Source: Mycobacterium sp. IS-836 (GTDB taxonomy: Bacteria > Actinomycetota > Actinomycetes > Mycobacteriales > Mycobacteriaceae). From it: DNA of 64,000 bases. A program made the position numbers and the translations under genes. This document shows, piece after piece, positions 23,847-32,250 of the stretch. The stretch is taken from assembly GCF_001954275.1 (NCBI RefSeq), contig NZ_MBEU01000053.1:1-64000 (forward strand), in the 5' to 3' direction. Position 1 is the stretch's first letter; each line of letters begins with the position of its first letter. The notes beneath the pieces were generated by a model. It saw only the letters and a list, made by a program, of their open reading frames with translations. It did no database searches and was not told where the DNA came from.

Positions 23847-24503
23847 TCATCGTGAAGGCAGCTCGAAGTGCTGGTAGTCGACGGGACTCGACCAATGGCC
23901 GCCCCATTGCCAGCCTCGGTCGGTGAAGACGCGTACGGCCGGGTCGCCGTTGTGCAGGAGTCCCGGGTCCGTGCGGCTGCGATCGAGATACGGCGCCGCG
24001 TTCCGCGGTTCGAATACGCCGCTTGCGTAGACGCACGGGTTGAGAAGGGGATTGACGTCGATGGCCCGACCGTAGGCATGTTGAGACCATTCGCTGGACC
24101 CCGGGATGCCTCGGCAGTTGAACGCCGACGTGTTGTCGTCTTCCATGGATAGCTCGTCGTCGGCGCCGGGATAGTGGTCGGCGGTGCGGATTTTCTCGAT
24201 GGGAAAGCGCAGTCGGTAAAGCTGCTCGAAGATCGCGATGACCTGCGGCACCAGGTCTTCGTGCACGATCAGCTCGCCGCGGTGGGTCTGGCCGTCGAAA
24301 CCGATGTGGTCGACGCCGACCCGCCGCAGCCGCGCGGGTTCGACCGGACAACCCGGCCGCCAGCTCGCACCGAGTTCCTCCGCGGTGACCGGCTGAACCG
24401 AGTCATCGGCAAATGCCAGGGGCGCGGCGCTGCACTGCGCCAGCATGACCCCCGCCGCCATCGCGCTCGCCAGCACGGCAATCCCCCGCCTGCGAGACGT
24501 CAA
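23847..24503 (-). CDS. Secreted M15-family (VanY-like) carboxypeptidase
   Basis: A 218-residue exported zinc peptidase. A signal peptide runs to about residue 32 (LAFA/DD). The catalytic domain has SQHAYGRAIDV (His142, Asp149) and DYQHFEL (His212), the M15 zinc-binding set. Such enzymes cut D-Ala-D-Ala or L-Ala-D-Glu links in peptidoglycan. The start is taken as TTG at 24503 because the reading frame further upstream has no signal peptide. It is divergent from the beta-lactamase-fold gene and may share its promoter region. Confidence 0.83.
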   Translation of the reverse strand: MTSRRRGIAVLASAMAAGVMLAQCSAAPLAFADDSVQPVTAEELGASWRPGCPVEPARLRRVGVDHIGFDGQTHRGELIVHEDLVPQVIAIFEQLYRLRFPIEKIRTADHYPGADDELSMEDDNTSAFNCRGIPGSSEWSQHAYGRAIDVNPLLNPCVYASGVFEPRNAAPYLDRSRTDPGLLHNGDPAVRVFTDRGWQWGGHWSSPVDYQHFELPSR

Positions 24504-24569
24504 CTGGGGTGAGTCCTCACGCTTGGTTCCACCTCGTTCGGCTCTGGACCGTCGGCCTACCCTTGCGAT

Positions 24570-26099
24570 ATGCCCGAACTCGGGTCGATGGCGTGGCCCG
24601 TGCGGACGGCCATCACTGTTGGAGCCGTCCTGCTTATCCTCGCTCTGCCTTCCTCGCGTGGCTATCCGGGCCACCTGGCAGCCCACGGCAGCGCGGTGGC
24701 GACGCAGCCAACGCAGGCGATGCAGCCGCCGCAGGCGACGCAGCCAACGCAGGCGATGCAGCCGCCGCAGGCAACGGCGCCGATACAGGCGACGGAGCCA
24801 CCGCAGGCGACCCCGCCGCCGGCTGCGGGGGCCGCGGGGGACTTCGCAGCCGTCGCCAAGCTGATGAACAATGCGGTCGCCGCAAACAGGCTGCCGGGTG
24901 CCGTGGTCGTGATCGGGCACGCCGGCAACGTCGTCTTCCATCAGGCGTTTGGCTCGCGCAAGCTTGCGGGCGAACAGGGGCTGGACGGATCGCCCGCACC
25001 CGCAGAGCCGATGACCGAGGACACGATCTTCGACTTGGCGTCGTTGACGAAGTGCCTCGCGACGGCGATCGCCGTCATGCAGCTCTACGAACAAGGCAAG
25101 GTCGGCTTCGACGATCCGGTTCAGAACTATTTGCCCGAGTTCAACGCGGGCAACGACCCGCAGCGCGCCGGGGTGACGCTGCGCATGTTGCTGACAAACA
25201 CCTCGGGCGAACCGATAGACGTAAACCTCGGCGACCCATGGGGATTGGACGGACCCGACAAGGCGGAGGGCATCCGTCGTGCGCTCACCACGCCGCTGCA
25301 GTCGGGTCCCGGCGAGGTGTTCCGTTACTCCGACATCAACTTCCTGCTACTCGGGGCGCTGCTCGAAAAGATCACGGGCCAGGCGGAAGACGTCTACGTA
25401 GAGCAAAACGTATTCGGGCCGCTGGGCATGGAGGACACCCGCTACCTTCCTCCGGCCAGTCTCTTGCCGCGCATCGCACCGACGGCGCTCGACGAGGAAA
25501 ACAGAGCCGATCCAAGCAAGAATCCCGATTACGGTCACCTGCTTCGCGGCACCGTGCACGACCCGACGGCGCGCCGCATGGGGGGAGTGGCCGGGAATGC
25601 CGGTGTGTTCGCGACGGCGCACGACGTCAGCATTTTTGCGCAGGCCCTGCTTGATCGACTTGCGGGCCGCCCGAGCAAGTTTCCGCTGCAGCAAGTGACT
25701 CTCGAGATGATGACGACGCCGGAGCAGCCCGGGCATAGCGCCCGACAACTTCAAGCGGCGAACGATGCGGCCCGCAGGGCCACCGTTCCGAGCTATCCGG
25801 CCATCAACGGACAGAATCTGTTCGGCTTCGGCTGGGACATCGACACTCCCTTTTCCAGACCCCGCGGGTCGATCTTTCCCGTTGGCAGCTTTGGCAATAC
25901 GGGGTTCACCGGAACCACGCTGTGGCTGGATCCGGAATCGGATACCTACGTCATCCTGCTCTCGAACGCGATCCATGTGCGCGGCAGCTCCCCGATCTCG
26001 GATCTGCGCGGCGAAGTGGCCACGGAGGCCGCCCGGGGGTTGGGCCTGTATGGCAGTGCACCGTCGTCATCGACGCCGAAACCCCTTCGGCAGCACTAG
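24570..26099 (+). CDS. Membrane-anchored beta-lactamase-fold serine hydrolase
   Basis: A 509-residue protein: N-terminal anchor or signal helix (about 10-30), a Gln/Pro/Thr-rich spacer made of TQPTQAMQPPQA repeats (45-82), then a class C beta-lactamase/esterase domain. SLTK at 158-161 gives the nucleophile and base; YSD at 253-255 is the second motif. Such proteins are esterases, DD-peptidases or beta-lactamases. The spacer presumably holds the domain away from the membrane. It is divergent from the M15 peptidase and overlaps the end of the convergent GH5-like gene by four bases. Confidence 0.87.
   Translation: MPELGSMAWPVRTAITVGAVLLILALPSSRGYPGHLAAHGSAVATQPTQAMQPPQATQPTQAMQPPQATAPIQATEPPQATPPPAAGAAGDFAAVAKLMNNAVAANRLPGAVVVIGHAGNVVFHQAFGSRKLAGEQGLDGSPAPAEPMTEDTIFDLASLTKCLATAIAVMQLYEQGKVGFDDPVQNYLPEFNAGNDPQRAGVTLRMLLTNTSGEPIDVNLGDPWGLDGPDKAEGIRRALTTPLQSGPGEVFRYSDINFLLLGALLEKITGQAEDVYVEQNVFGPLGMEDTRYLPPASLLPRIAPTALDEENRADPSKNPDYGHLLRGTVHDPTARRMGGVAGNAGVFATAHDVSIFAQALLDRLAGRPSKFPLQQVTLEMMTTPEQPGHSARQLQAANDAARRATVPSYPAINGQNLFGFGWDIDTPFSRPRGSIFPVGSFGNTGFTGTTLWLDPESDTYVILLSNAIHVRGSSPISDLRGEVATEAARGLGLYGSAPSSSTPKPLRQH
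24701..24809 (+). repeat. 36-bp tandem repeat in coding sequence
   Basis: Two exact 36-base copies (24701-24736 and 24737-24772) begin GACGCAGCCAACGCAGG and encode the 12-residue spacer unit TQPTQAMQPPQA. A third, degenerate copy runs to about 24809. The unit length is a multiple of three, so copy number can change without breaking the frame. It is a candidate variable-number locus. Confidence 0.85.
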
Positions 26100-27250
26100 C
26101 CTTGCGCGCCGGTAAGTCCGCGGATCGCTTGAATTTCGCTCTCCCGGTATGGCCGCCCGTCGGGCAGCAGAAGGTCGTGGAACCATACCTTCGGCGGTGC
26201 CGTGTACGGGTGATCCCACGAGTCCCACGGAAAGTAGGTCTGGGTCTTCCCGGCCACCAGGCCCCAGTTGAACGCGCCGACGTTGTGGCGCTTCGCCACG
26301 GGCAGGATCGACTCGACGGTGCTGCCCTGCGGCCGCGCCATGTACTCGGTGCAAATGATCGGGCGCCCAAGGGGGGCAAGCTCGTTGATCCGGGACTCGA
26401 AGGCCGTGGGTTCGGCATAGGAGTGAAACGTGATCACGTCGGAGTTGTCCAGCTGCATGGCGCTGATGGCGCTGAGTCTCGCCGGCTCACCCCAGTCACC
26501 TCGCCACACACCGCTCGTCAGCGGTTGACTCGGATCGACAGCACGCGCCCACAGGAACACCTGGGGGAGCAGCTCCGCCACGCGGTCCAGCTTGTCTGGG
26601 CGCTCGACCTTGCTGTACACCTTCGCCGGATTGTCCGGCTCGTTCCACAGGTCCCAGCCCAAAACCCGGTCGTCAGTGCGGAACTGGGTCAACACCCCGG
26701 TGACGTAGTCACGCAGCAGGCGGGCGTAGGCGGGATCGCCGAGGTGCTCGGCTCCAGGGCTCTGCACCCATCCGGAGTTGTGCACGCCGGGCCTCGGCGC
26801 GTGTTGCGGACCCAGTCTGGGTAACGGATCCCAGCACGAGTCGAAGAAAACGAACAGCGGCTTAATGCGGTGGCGCGCGGCGATATTGACGAACTGCGCC
26901 AGACGCATCAGGAAGCCGCGGGCGTCTTGGGCCCAGAGCTGATCGTGGAGGAAGACCCGCACGCTGTTGAGCCCGGCCGCGCGGGCCCAGCCAAGTTCGG
27001 TGTCGATGCGCCGGGGATCGTAGGTGCCGGGCTGAAACATCTCGAGCTGGTTAATGGCGTTGGAAGTGATGAAATTCGCTCCGACAAGCCAACCTTGGGC
27101 TTGATACCAGCGATTGGCGCGTTCGGCCGACCACCGGGTTATCTCCCCGGACGAGCGGGGTGCTGGTTCGGCGGAGGCACGGGGTGCGTGGGCCAGCGCA
27201 CTGCCCGCTGCCAACACCAGCGGTAGCTTCAAGACCGTTCGGCGGTACAC
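26096..27250 (-). CDS. Secreted glycoside hydrolase, GH5-like
   Basis: A 384-residue exported protein. The N-terminus has a double arginine (YRRTVLKLPLVLAAGSALAHA), possibly Tat-dependent. The (beta/alpha)8 barrel shows WNEP with acid/base Glu204 and a late CTEY with nucleophile Glu302, in GH5 order (clan GH-A). VGANFITSNAINQLEMFQP near residue 57 is typical of a mannanase/glucanase subgroup. The sugar substrate is not known; a host or mycobacterial glucan or mannan is possible. GTG at 27250 has no clear ribosome site, so the start could differ slightly. Confidence 0.85.
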   Translation of the reverse strand: MYRRTVLKLPLVLAAGSALAHAPRASAEPAPRSSGEITRWSAERANRWYQAQGWLVGANFITSNAINQLEMFQPGTYDPRRIDTELGWARAAGLNSVRVFLHDQLWAQDARGFLMRLAQFVNIAARHRIKPLFVFFDSCWDPLPRLGPQHAPRPGVHNSGWVQSPGAEHLGDPAYARLLRDYVTGVLTQFRTDDRVLGWDLWNEPDNPAKVYSKVERPDKLDRVAELLPQVFLWARAVDPSQPLTSGVWRGDWGEPARLSAISAMQLDNSDVITFHSYAEPTAFESRINELAPLGRPIICTEYMARPQGSTVESILPVAKRHNVGAFNWGLVAGKTQTYFPWDSWDHPYTAPPKVWFHDLLLPDGRPYRESEIQAIRGLTGAQG

Positions 27251-27381
27251 GAATTGACGATAAGTTGGCCGAGCCCCGTAACCCGGTATTTACTTAGCGC
27301 GTCGCGATACGTTTAGCTGAGAATCGTTATTTCATTGTCATCAAGCGGTGTTGAGCGGGCGCGTCCCGTCGATGACATCCC

Positions 27382-27873
27382 CTAGCGCAGCTTGCGGCCG
27401 TGGCTGTCGGTGACGCTGCCGGTGAACATCATGATGGCGTCAACGATGGCCCAGATGGCCGATCCGAGCAGCACCGGGAAGCCGAATAGGCAGAACAGGG
27501 TGAAGACGAATCCGAAGATGCCCACACACAACTGAGCGATCGCGATCTGGGTCGAGTCGATATAGAACCGGCCGATGCCGAACACTCCCAGGAACAGCTG
27601 GAGGAGGCCGGCCGTGGTGGCGGATTTGTCCGAAAGCGGTACGCCCGTGGCGGGATCGCGACCAAATGGCGCTTGGGGATCGACGTGCCCCGGGTAGCCG
27701 GGGTAGGGGGGCGGGTACGGCTGCGGCTGCGGATAGCCCGGTTGGTACCCCGGTTGGCCCGGATATCCGGGCGGCGGAGGGATTTGGGGATTCTGCTGCG
27801 CACCATAGCCCTGCGGCTGCCACCCCTGGGGTGGTTCGTCGGAGGGGTTTCCGGGTGGGTTCGGGCTCGCCAT
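27382..27873 (-). CDS. TM2-domain protein with proline-rich head
   Basis: A 163-residue protein: residues 1-75 are Pro/Gly/Gln/Tyr-rich (PPPGYPGQPGYQPGYPQPQPY), then a TM2 domain of two membrane helices (AGLLQLFLGVFGIGRFYIDS and LCVGIFGFVFTLFCLFGFPVLL) and WAIVDAIMMFTG. TM2 proteins are small conserved membrane proteins without a firm function in bacteria. ATG at 27873 starts MASPNPPGNPSDEPPQGW; longer frames lack this pattern. It is followed by 131 bases of non-coding DNA before the GH5-like gene. Confidence 0.88.
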   Translation of the reverse strand: MASPNPPGNPSDEPPQGWQPQGYGAQQNPQIPPPPGYPGQPGYQPGYPQPQPYPPPYPGYPGHVDPQAPFGRDPATGVPLSDKSATTAGLLQLFLGVFGIGRFYIDSTQIAIAQLCVGIFGFVFTLFCLFGFPVLLGSAIWAIVDAIMMFTGSVTDSHGRKLR

Positions 27874-28069
27874 CCCAAGAACATAGCCCACGCAAGCCGT
27901 CGTCGACTCCGGCAAACGGCCGAAGCTGGCCGCAGTGTGCTCAGCCGAGCCCAGCCATCGCGGCGGCAAACTGCCGCCAGCCTGATCGGCGCGATCCGGC
28001 GGGCAATTTTCGCGGCGTGGATGGCGCATTTCCCGCAAACTTCGTGCCCGGGAGCGCGATACTGAGCAA

Positions 28070-28456
28070 GTGCCTGATCGCAATGTGCTGGGCGGGCCGC
28101 TGGAACCGTGCGGTACCGACCCACTGACTGGTTTCTATCGCGACGGTTGCTGCTCGTCCGGGCCCGAAGACCGGGGCCGGCACACGATCTGTGCCGTGAT
28201 GACTGCCGAATTCCTGGAGCATCAGCGTTCCATCGGCAATGACTTGTTGACGCCGGTGCCCGAGTACCGGTTCCCCGGCCTGCTGCCCGGCGATCGCTGG
28301 TGCGTCACCGCCCTGAACTGGCTTCGGGCCCATCACGACGGTTGCGCCGCCCCCGTGGTCTTGGCGTCGACTCACGAGCGCACACTGGAGGTCGTGCCTC
28401 TCGAGGCGCTGAAGGAACACAAAGTCGACGTTCCCGACGACCTGGCCAATTTGTAG
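28070..28456 (+). CDS. DUF2237-family protein
   Basis: A 128-residue protein beginning MPDRNVLGGPLEPCGTDPLTGFYRDGCC, with TICAVMTAEFLEHQRSIGNDL and FPGLLPGDRWCVTALNWLRAH. These conserved Cys and Gly segments are the DUF2237 hallmark, a family spread through bacteria with unknown role. GTG at 28070 gives the canonical N-terminus. It lies 21 bases before the sulfotransferase gene. Confidence 0.88.
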   Translation: MPDRNVLGGPLEPCGTDPLTGFYRDGCCSSGPEDRGRHTICAVMTAEFLEHQRSIGNDLLTPVPEYRFPGLLPGDRWCVTALNWLRAHHDGCAAPVVLASTHERTLEVVPLEALKEHKVDVPDDLANL

Positions 28457-28477
28457 AGCCCGCTAGGAGGCGCTCGC

Positions 28478-29746
28478 ATGGGCTCTGCGGGCCCCGACAT
28501 CGCGGATATCGACTTCGACGACTTGACGGCGCCCAAGCTCACCGATGTACAGCGCCAGATTCTGAAATTCACCGAGGCCAAGCGCGTCGACTTCGACATC
28601 GATCGGATGATGGCCGAGGCCGTCGAGATGGCCGGTGTCGGCGACCTGGACGACACGGACGGCTTCGGTGACCGCCTGCGCGCGCACGTGGCCGCGATCG
28701 AAGCCGACGAGGGCCTGCGCGAGCTGACGCGGTCCTCACTGCGCCAACGGGTCGTTCGCCTGTTGCGCAACCGGTTGTCGTTGACCGAACTCGTCAAGCG
28801 TTATCCCGAGATCGAGTCGATCCCGATCGAGAGACCGTTCGTCGTCGTCGGGATGCCGCGATCCGGCACCACCCATCTGGTCAATCTCATTGCGGCCGAC
28901 CCGCGCCGACGCGCGCTGCCGTATTGGGAAAGCCAGGAGCCGATACCCGCGCGGGGCGAAGGACCCGACATCTTCGGGGTCGACCCGCGCTACGCGCGGG
29001 CCAAATCCGAACACGAGGCGCTCATGGCCAGTGCCCCGGTGGTGGCCGCCATGCACGACCGGTTCCCCGAGGCGATCGAGGAGGAAGTCGAGCTCCTCGA
29101 CCTCGATCTGGCCGCCTATGTGCTGGAATGGCATGCGCGCGTTCCCGATTGGCGCGACTTCTACCTGGCGCTCGACCAAACCCAGCACTACGCGTACATG
29201 AAGAAAGTCTTGCAGGCGTTGACGTTCCTGCGCGGCCCGCGGACCTGGATCCTCAAGAGCCCGCAGCACTGTGAGCAGCTCGGCCCGCTGGTGGCAACAT
29301 TTCCGGACGCGACGGTGGCCTTCACACACCGCGATCCCGTCGCCGTGATCCAATCGGCGATCACGATGATGGCCTACTCCGATCGGTTGCGCCGGACTAG
29401 CATCGACCCGGATTGGCTCCTGGATTACTGGAGCGACCGCGTGCACCGGTTGCTCAGCGCGTGCGTGCGCGACCGCGACCTGGTGCCCGCCGATCGCAGC
29501 CTCGACGTCAGCTTCCACCACCTCAACGGCAACGAAATGCCGCTGCTCGACGAGCTTTACCGCCGCGGCAACGTCGACTTGACACCGAAGGTGCGCGAAC
29601 GGTTCCGGCGCTACCTGGACGGCAACCCTCGCGGAAAGCACGGCCGCATCCGCTACGACCTGCAACGGCACTTCGGCATCTCGGCGGACGAACTCCGTGG
29701 GCGGTTCGACTTCTATTTCGATAGATTCGACGTCCGCCCCGAATGA
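28478..29746 (+). CDS. Sulfotransferase-family protein
   Basis: A 422-residue protein of the mycobacterial Stf-like group. The PAPS-binding loop VVGMPRSGTTHL is at 123-134, with WILKSPQHCEQL, FTHRDPVAVIQS and a C-terminal helical part. It should transfer sulfuryl from PAPS to a hydroxyl, probably on a lipid or small metabolite. ATG at 28478 has AGGAGG nearby. It is followed by an MBL-fold hydrolase related to alkylsulfatases, then SDR, VOC and LLM oxidoreductases, all rightward. Confidence 0.88.
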   Translation: MGSAGPDIADIDFDDLTAPKLTDVQRQILKFTEAKRVDFDIDRMMAEAVEMAGVGDLDDTDGFGDRLRAHVAAIEADEGLRELTRSSLRQRVVRLLRNRLSLTELVKRYPEIESIPIERPFVVVGMPRSGTTHLVNLIAADPRRRALPYWESQEPIPARGEGPDIFGVDPRYARAKSEHEALMASAPVVAAMHDRFPEAIEEEVELLDLDLAAYVLEWHARVPDWRDFYLALDQTQHYAYMKKVLQALTFLRGPRTWILKSPQHCEQLGPLVATFPDATVAFTHRDPVAVIQSAITMMAYSDRLRRTSIDPDWLLDYWSDRVHRLLSACVRDRDLVPADRSLDVSFHHLNGNEMPLLDELYRRGNVDLTPKVRERFRRYLDGNPRGKHGRIRYDLQRHFGISADELRGRFDFYFDRFDVRPE

Positions 29747-29760
29747 AGGAGTCAACAGCG

Positions 29761-30999
29761 ATGCCCGGACCGGTCTATCGCGGCAGGCCCGGCGCCGAGG
29801 CCATGCGCCCGGCGTCGGCCGAACAAGCCGAGCGGCTCGCCCCGGGGCTGTGGTGCTCGCCGGGCCTGTCCAACGCGTACATGCTGACCACCGCCGACGG
29901 CCGGGTGATCGTCAACACCGGGATGGGCTTCGAGGGGCCGGTGCACCGCGCGAACTTCGACGCCGTCGACTCCTCGCCGGTGCGCTACATCATCTTCACG
30001 CAGGGCCATGTGGACCACGTCGGCGGCCTGGACAGCGTCCGCGATCCGGAAACAACGGTTGTCGCGCAAGCTAATTGGACGGCGTGGCGGGACGACAACG
30101 AGCGGCTGATCCCGTACCGCGCCAGCCGCAGCGCATTCGCCTTCAAAGACACGCTGACGTCCGGCATTCGGGCGATCCAGCGGCGCCTCGGAACCAAGCA
30201 CCTGCCCGGCCAGAGTGTCCCTGCCGTCGATCTCGACTTCGAGGACACCCTCTCCCTCGAGGTGGGCGGTCGACGGCTGGAGCTGATCTCGGTGCCCGGC
30301 GGCGAGACCACCGACTCGCTGGTGGTCTGGTTGCCCGACGAGCGAATTTGCCTGTGCGGAAACACCTTCGGTCCGATCTTCGGACACATTCCCAACCTCG
30401 TCACCATACGAGGCGACCGCTACCGCGACGCCCTGACCACCATCGCATCGGTCGAGCGGGTACGCGCACTTCGGCCCGAACTGCTGGTGACCGGTCACTT
30501 CGCACCTATCGCGGGCGCCGATCTGATCGACGTCGAGCTTACGAGGCTGCGCGACGCGATCCAGTACGTCCACGACGAGACCGTGGCCGGGATGAACGCC
30601 GGCAAGGACGTCCAGACCCTGATGCGCGAGATCACGCTGCCCGCGGAATACGAAGTGGGACAAGGCTATGGGAAGGTCGCCTGGGATGTCAGAGCGATCT
30701 GGGAGAACTACTCGGGCTGGTTCCACCACCGCTCGACCACCGAGCTCTACCCAGTCGGCTTCGATGCAGTCGGCGCCGACGTGATCGAACTGGCCGGCGC
30801 CGAGGCCCTCGTGGATCGCGCGCGGGAGCATCTTGCCGCAGGCCGCCCCCTGCACGCCATCCATCTCGCCGAGCTCGTCTCGTCGGATGATCCCGCGGCC
30901 CGGGCGGTACTGCGGGAGGCACACGAAGTCCTGCTCGCGGACAGCACCAATTTCTGGGAACGAGCATGGCTCTCCGAACAAATAGCGAGGAACTCATGA
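29761..30999 (+). CDS. Alkylsulfatase-like MBL-fold hydrolase lacking one zinc His
   Basis: A 412-residue protein. The metallo-beta-lactamase core has FTQGHVDHVGGLDSV; aligned with THSHVDHFGG of the sulfatase at 7076, the first zinc histidine is Gln81 here, while H83, D85 and H86 are kept. GNTFGPIFGHIPNLVTIRGD replaces the usual ENATHNLHNLLTLRGA, with the acidic ligand changed. It ends in the dimerisation-like domain seen in alkylsulfatases but lacks the SCP2 domain. ATG at 29761 has GAAGGAG upstream; ATG at 29743 overlaps the sulfotransferase stop and is less likely. Confidence 0.82.
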   Translation: MPGPVYRGRPGAEAMRPASAEQAERLAPGLWCSPGLSNAYMLTTADGRVIVNTGMGFEGPVHRANFDAVDSSPVRYIIFTQGHVDHVGGLDSVRDPETTVVAQANWTAWRDDNERLIPYRASRSAFAFKDTLTSGIRAIQRRLGTKHLPGQSVPAVDLDFEDTLSLEVGGRRLELISVPGGETTDSLVVWLPDERICLCGNTFGPIFGHIPNLVTIRGDRYRDALTTIASVERVRALRPELLVTGHFAPIAGADLIDVELTRLRDAIQYVHDETVAGMNAGKDVQTLMREITLPAEYEVGQGYGKVAWDVRAIWENYSGWFHHRSTTELYPVGFDAVGADVIELAGAEALVDRAREHLAAGRPLHAIHLAELVSSDDPAARAVLREAHEVLLADSTNFWERAWLSEQIARNS

Positions 31000-31745
31000 C
31001 GGCCCGTGTCGGCTTCGACTTCACCGGCACGACCGCGTTGATCACCGGTGGCACCAGCGGGATAGGGCACGCCACCGCGGTGCTGTTCCGGGATGCCGGA
31101 GCCGAGGTCACCATCACCGGCACCAAACCGGCGGCGACGGACTATGACGCCGACCTGGCCGGCATGGCCTACCGCTCGCTGCAGATCACCGACCATGACT
31201 CGGTGGATGCGCTGGCCGCCAGCTTCGCCAGCCTCGACGTCTTGATAAACAATGCGGGCGCGAATTTCCCAGGCGGCCTGGACGAATCGAAGCCGGAGGG
31301 TTTCGAGGCGTCGGTGGGCCTCAACCTCGTTGGGCCATACCGGCTTACGGTGGGACTGTACCGAGCCTTGAGGGCATCGACCGCGGCGGGAGGCGCCAGC
31401 GTGGTCAATCTGGCGTCGATGTCTGCGCTGCGGGCGGTTCCCTTGGTGCCCGGCTACGGGGCCGCGAAGGCCGGGATCGTCGACATCACCAGGAATCTCG
31501 CGGTCAAGTGGGCAACCAAGGGAATCCGGGTGAACGCCGTCGCACCGGGAACCATCGACACGCCGATGACCGCGCCCATGCACGCCGCGGCGGACATCGT
31601 GGAATCCGAGCTGGCACATATTCCGTTGCGCCGCTTCGGGTCCGTCACTGAGATCGCTCCCACGATCGCATTCCTGTGCACCGAGCAGAGCAGTTACACC
31701 AGCGGCGCGGTCTTCGTCGTCGACGGCGCGTCGGACTGCGTCTGA
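30996..31745 (+). CDS. SDR-family oxidoreductase
   Basis: A 249-residue classical short-chain dehydrogenase. GGTSGIG at 18-24 binds the cofactor, then NNAG, a catalytic Ser in LASMSALRA, YGAAK near residue 152, and AFLCTEQSSYTSGAVFVVDGA at the end. TGTKP after strand 2 suggests NADP. ATG at 30996 overlaps the upstream stop (ATGA) with GAGGA in front, so it is coupled to the MBL-fold gene. Confidence 0.92.
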   Translation: MTARVGFDFTGTTALITGGTSGIGHATAVLFRDAGAEVTITGTKPAATDYDADLAGMAYRSLQITDHDSVDALAASFASLDVLINNAGANFPGGLDESKPEGFEASVGLNLVGPYRLTVGLYRALRASTAAGGASVVNLASMSALRAVPLVPGYGAAKAGIVDITRNLAVKWATKGIRVNAVAPGTIDTPMTAPMHAAADIVESELAHIPLRRFGSVTEIAPTIAFLCTEQSSYTSGAVFVVDGASDCV

Positions 31746-31761
31746 GATTAAGGACAAGACC

Positions 31762-32241
31762 ATGGCACTCGCGCTTCGACCCGAGGACTTCTACCACACC
31801 GGCATCGTCGTGCCCGACCTCGAAGCCGCGATGGCCCGGCTCAGCACGCTGGCCGGCTACCGATGGATCACGCCGCTGACCTACACGCTGCCCTTCCGCA
31901 CCGCGACCGAAACACACGAACTCACCTCGACATTCGTCTACTCCCTGCAGAGCCCGCACCTCGAACTCATCCAAGAGGTTCCCGATAGCCCGTGGAAGGC
32001 GGCGCCCGGCAACTCCGCTCATCACCTCGGCTACTTCACCGACGACCTTGCCGGCAGCGCAGAGATGCTAGAGGCCAACGGCTTCACCTTCGAAGCCACC
32101 GCCGATGTCTCACCGCCGGGCCTGGCGCTGTTCGCGTACTACGTCGACGCCTTCGGCACCCGCATCGAAATCGTCGACCGCGCACTTTTTCCCGACTTCG
32201 CCGCGTTCCTGCGGTCGGCGGCGGCGCCGGTCCAGGGCTGA
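31762..32241 (+). CDS. VOC-family (glyoxalase-fold) protein
   Basis: A 159-residue single-domain member of the vicinal oxygen chelate superfamily: FYHTGIVVPDLEAAMARLS, LELIQEVPDSPW, HHLGYFTDDLAGSAEMLEANGF and YYVDAFGTRIEIVDR. The metal ligands are plausibly the His of YHTGIVV, the His of HHLGY and the terminal Glu. Members are isomerases, epimerases or dioxygenases; the reaction is not known. It lies 16 bases after the SDR gene in the same operon. Confidence 0.88.
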   Translation: MALALRPEDFYHTGIVVPDLEAAMARLSTLAGYRWITPLTYTLPFRTATETHELTSTFVYSLQSPHLELIQEVPDSPWKAAPGNSAHHLGYFTDDLAGSAEMLEANGFTFEATADVSPPGLALFAYYVDAFGTRIEIVDRALFPDFAAFLRSAAAPVQG

Positions 32242-32250
32242 GGGCCGGAC

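Noticed and set aside
24504..25094. Upstream extension of the M15 peptidase frame
   Set aside because: Residues before TTG at 24503 are Arg-rich shadow sequence of the serine hydrolase, without a signal peptide.
22988..28000. Prophage or integrative element with integrase
   Set aside because: No integrase, excisionase or second att copy of the tRNA end was found.
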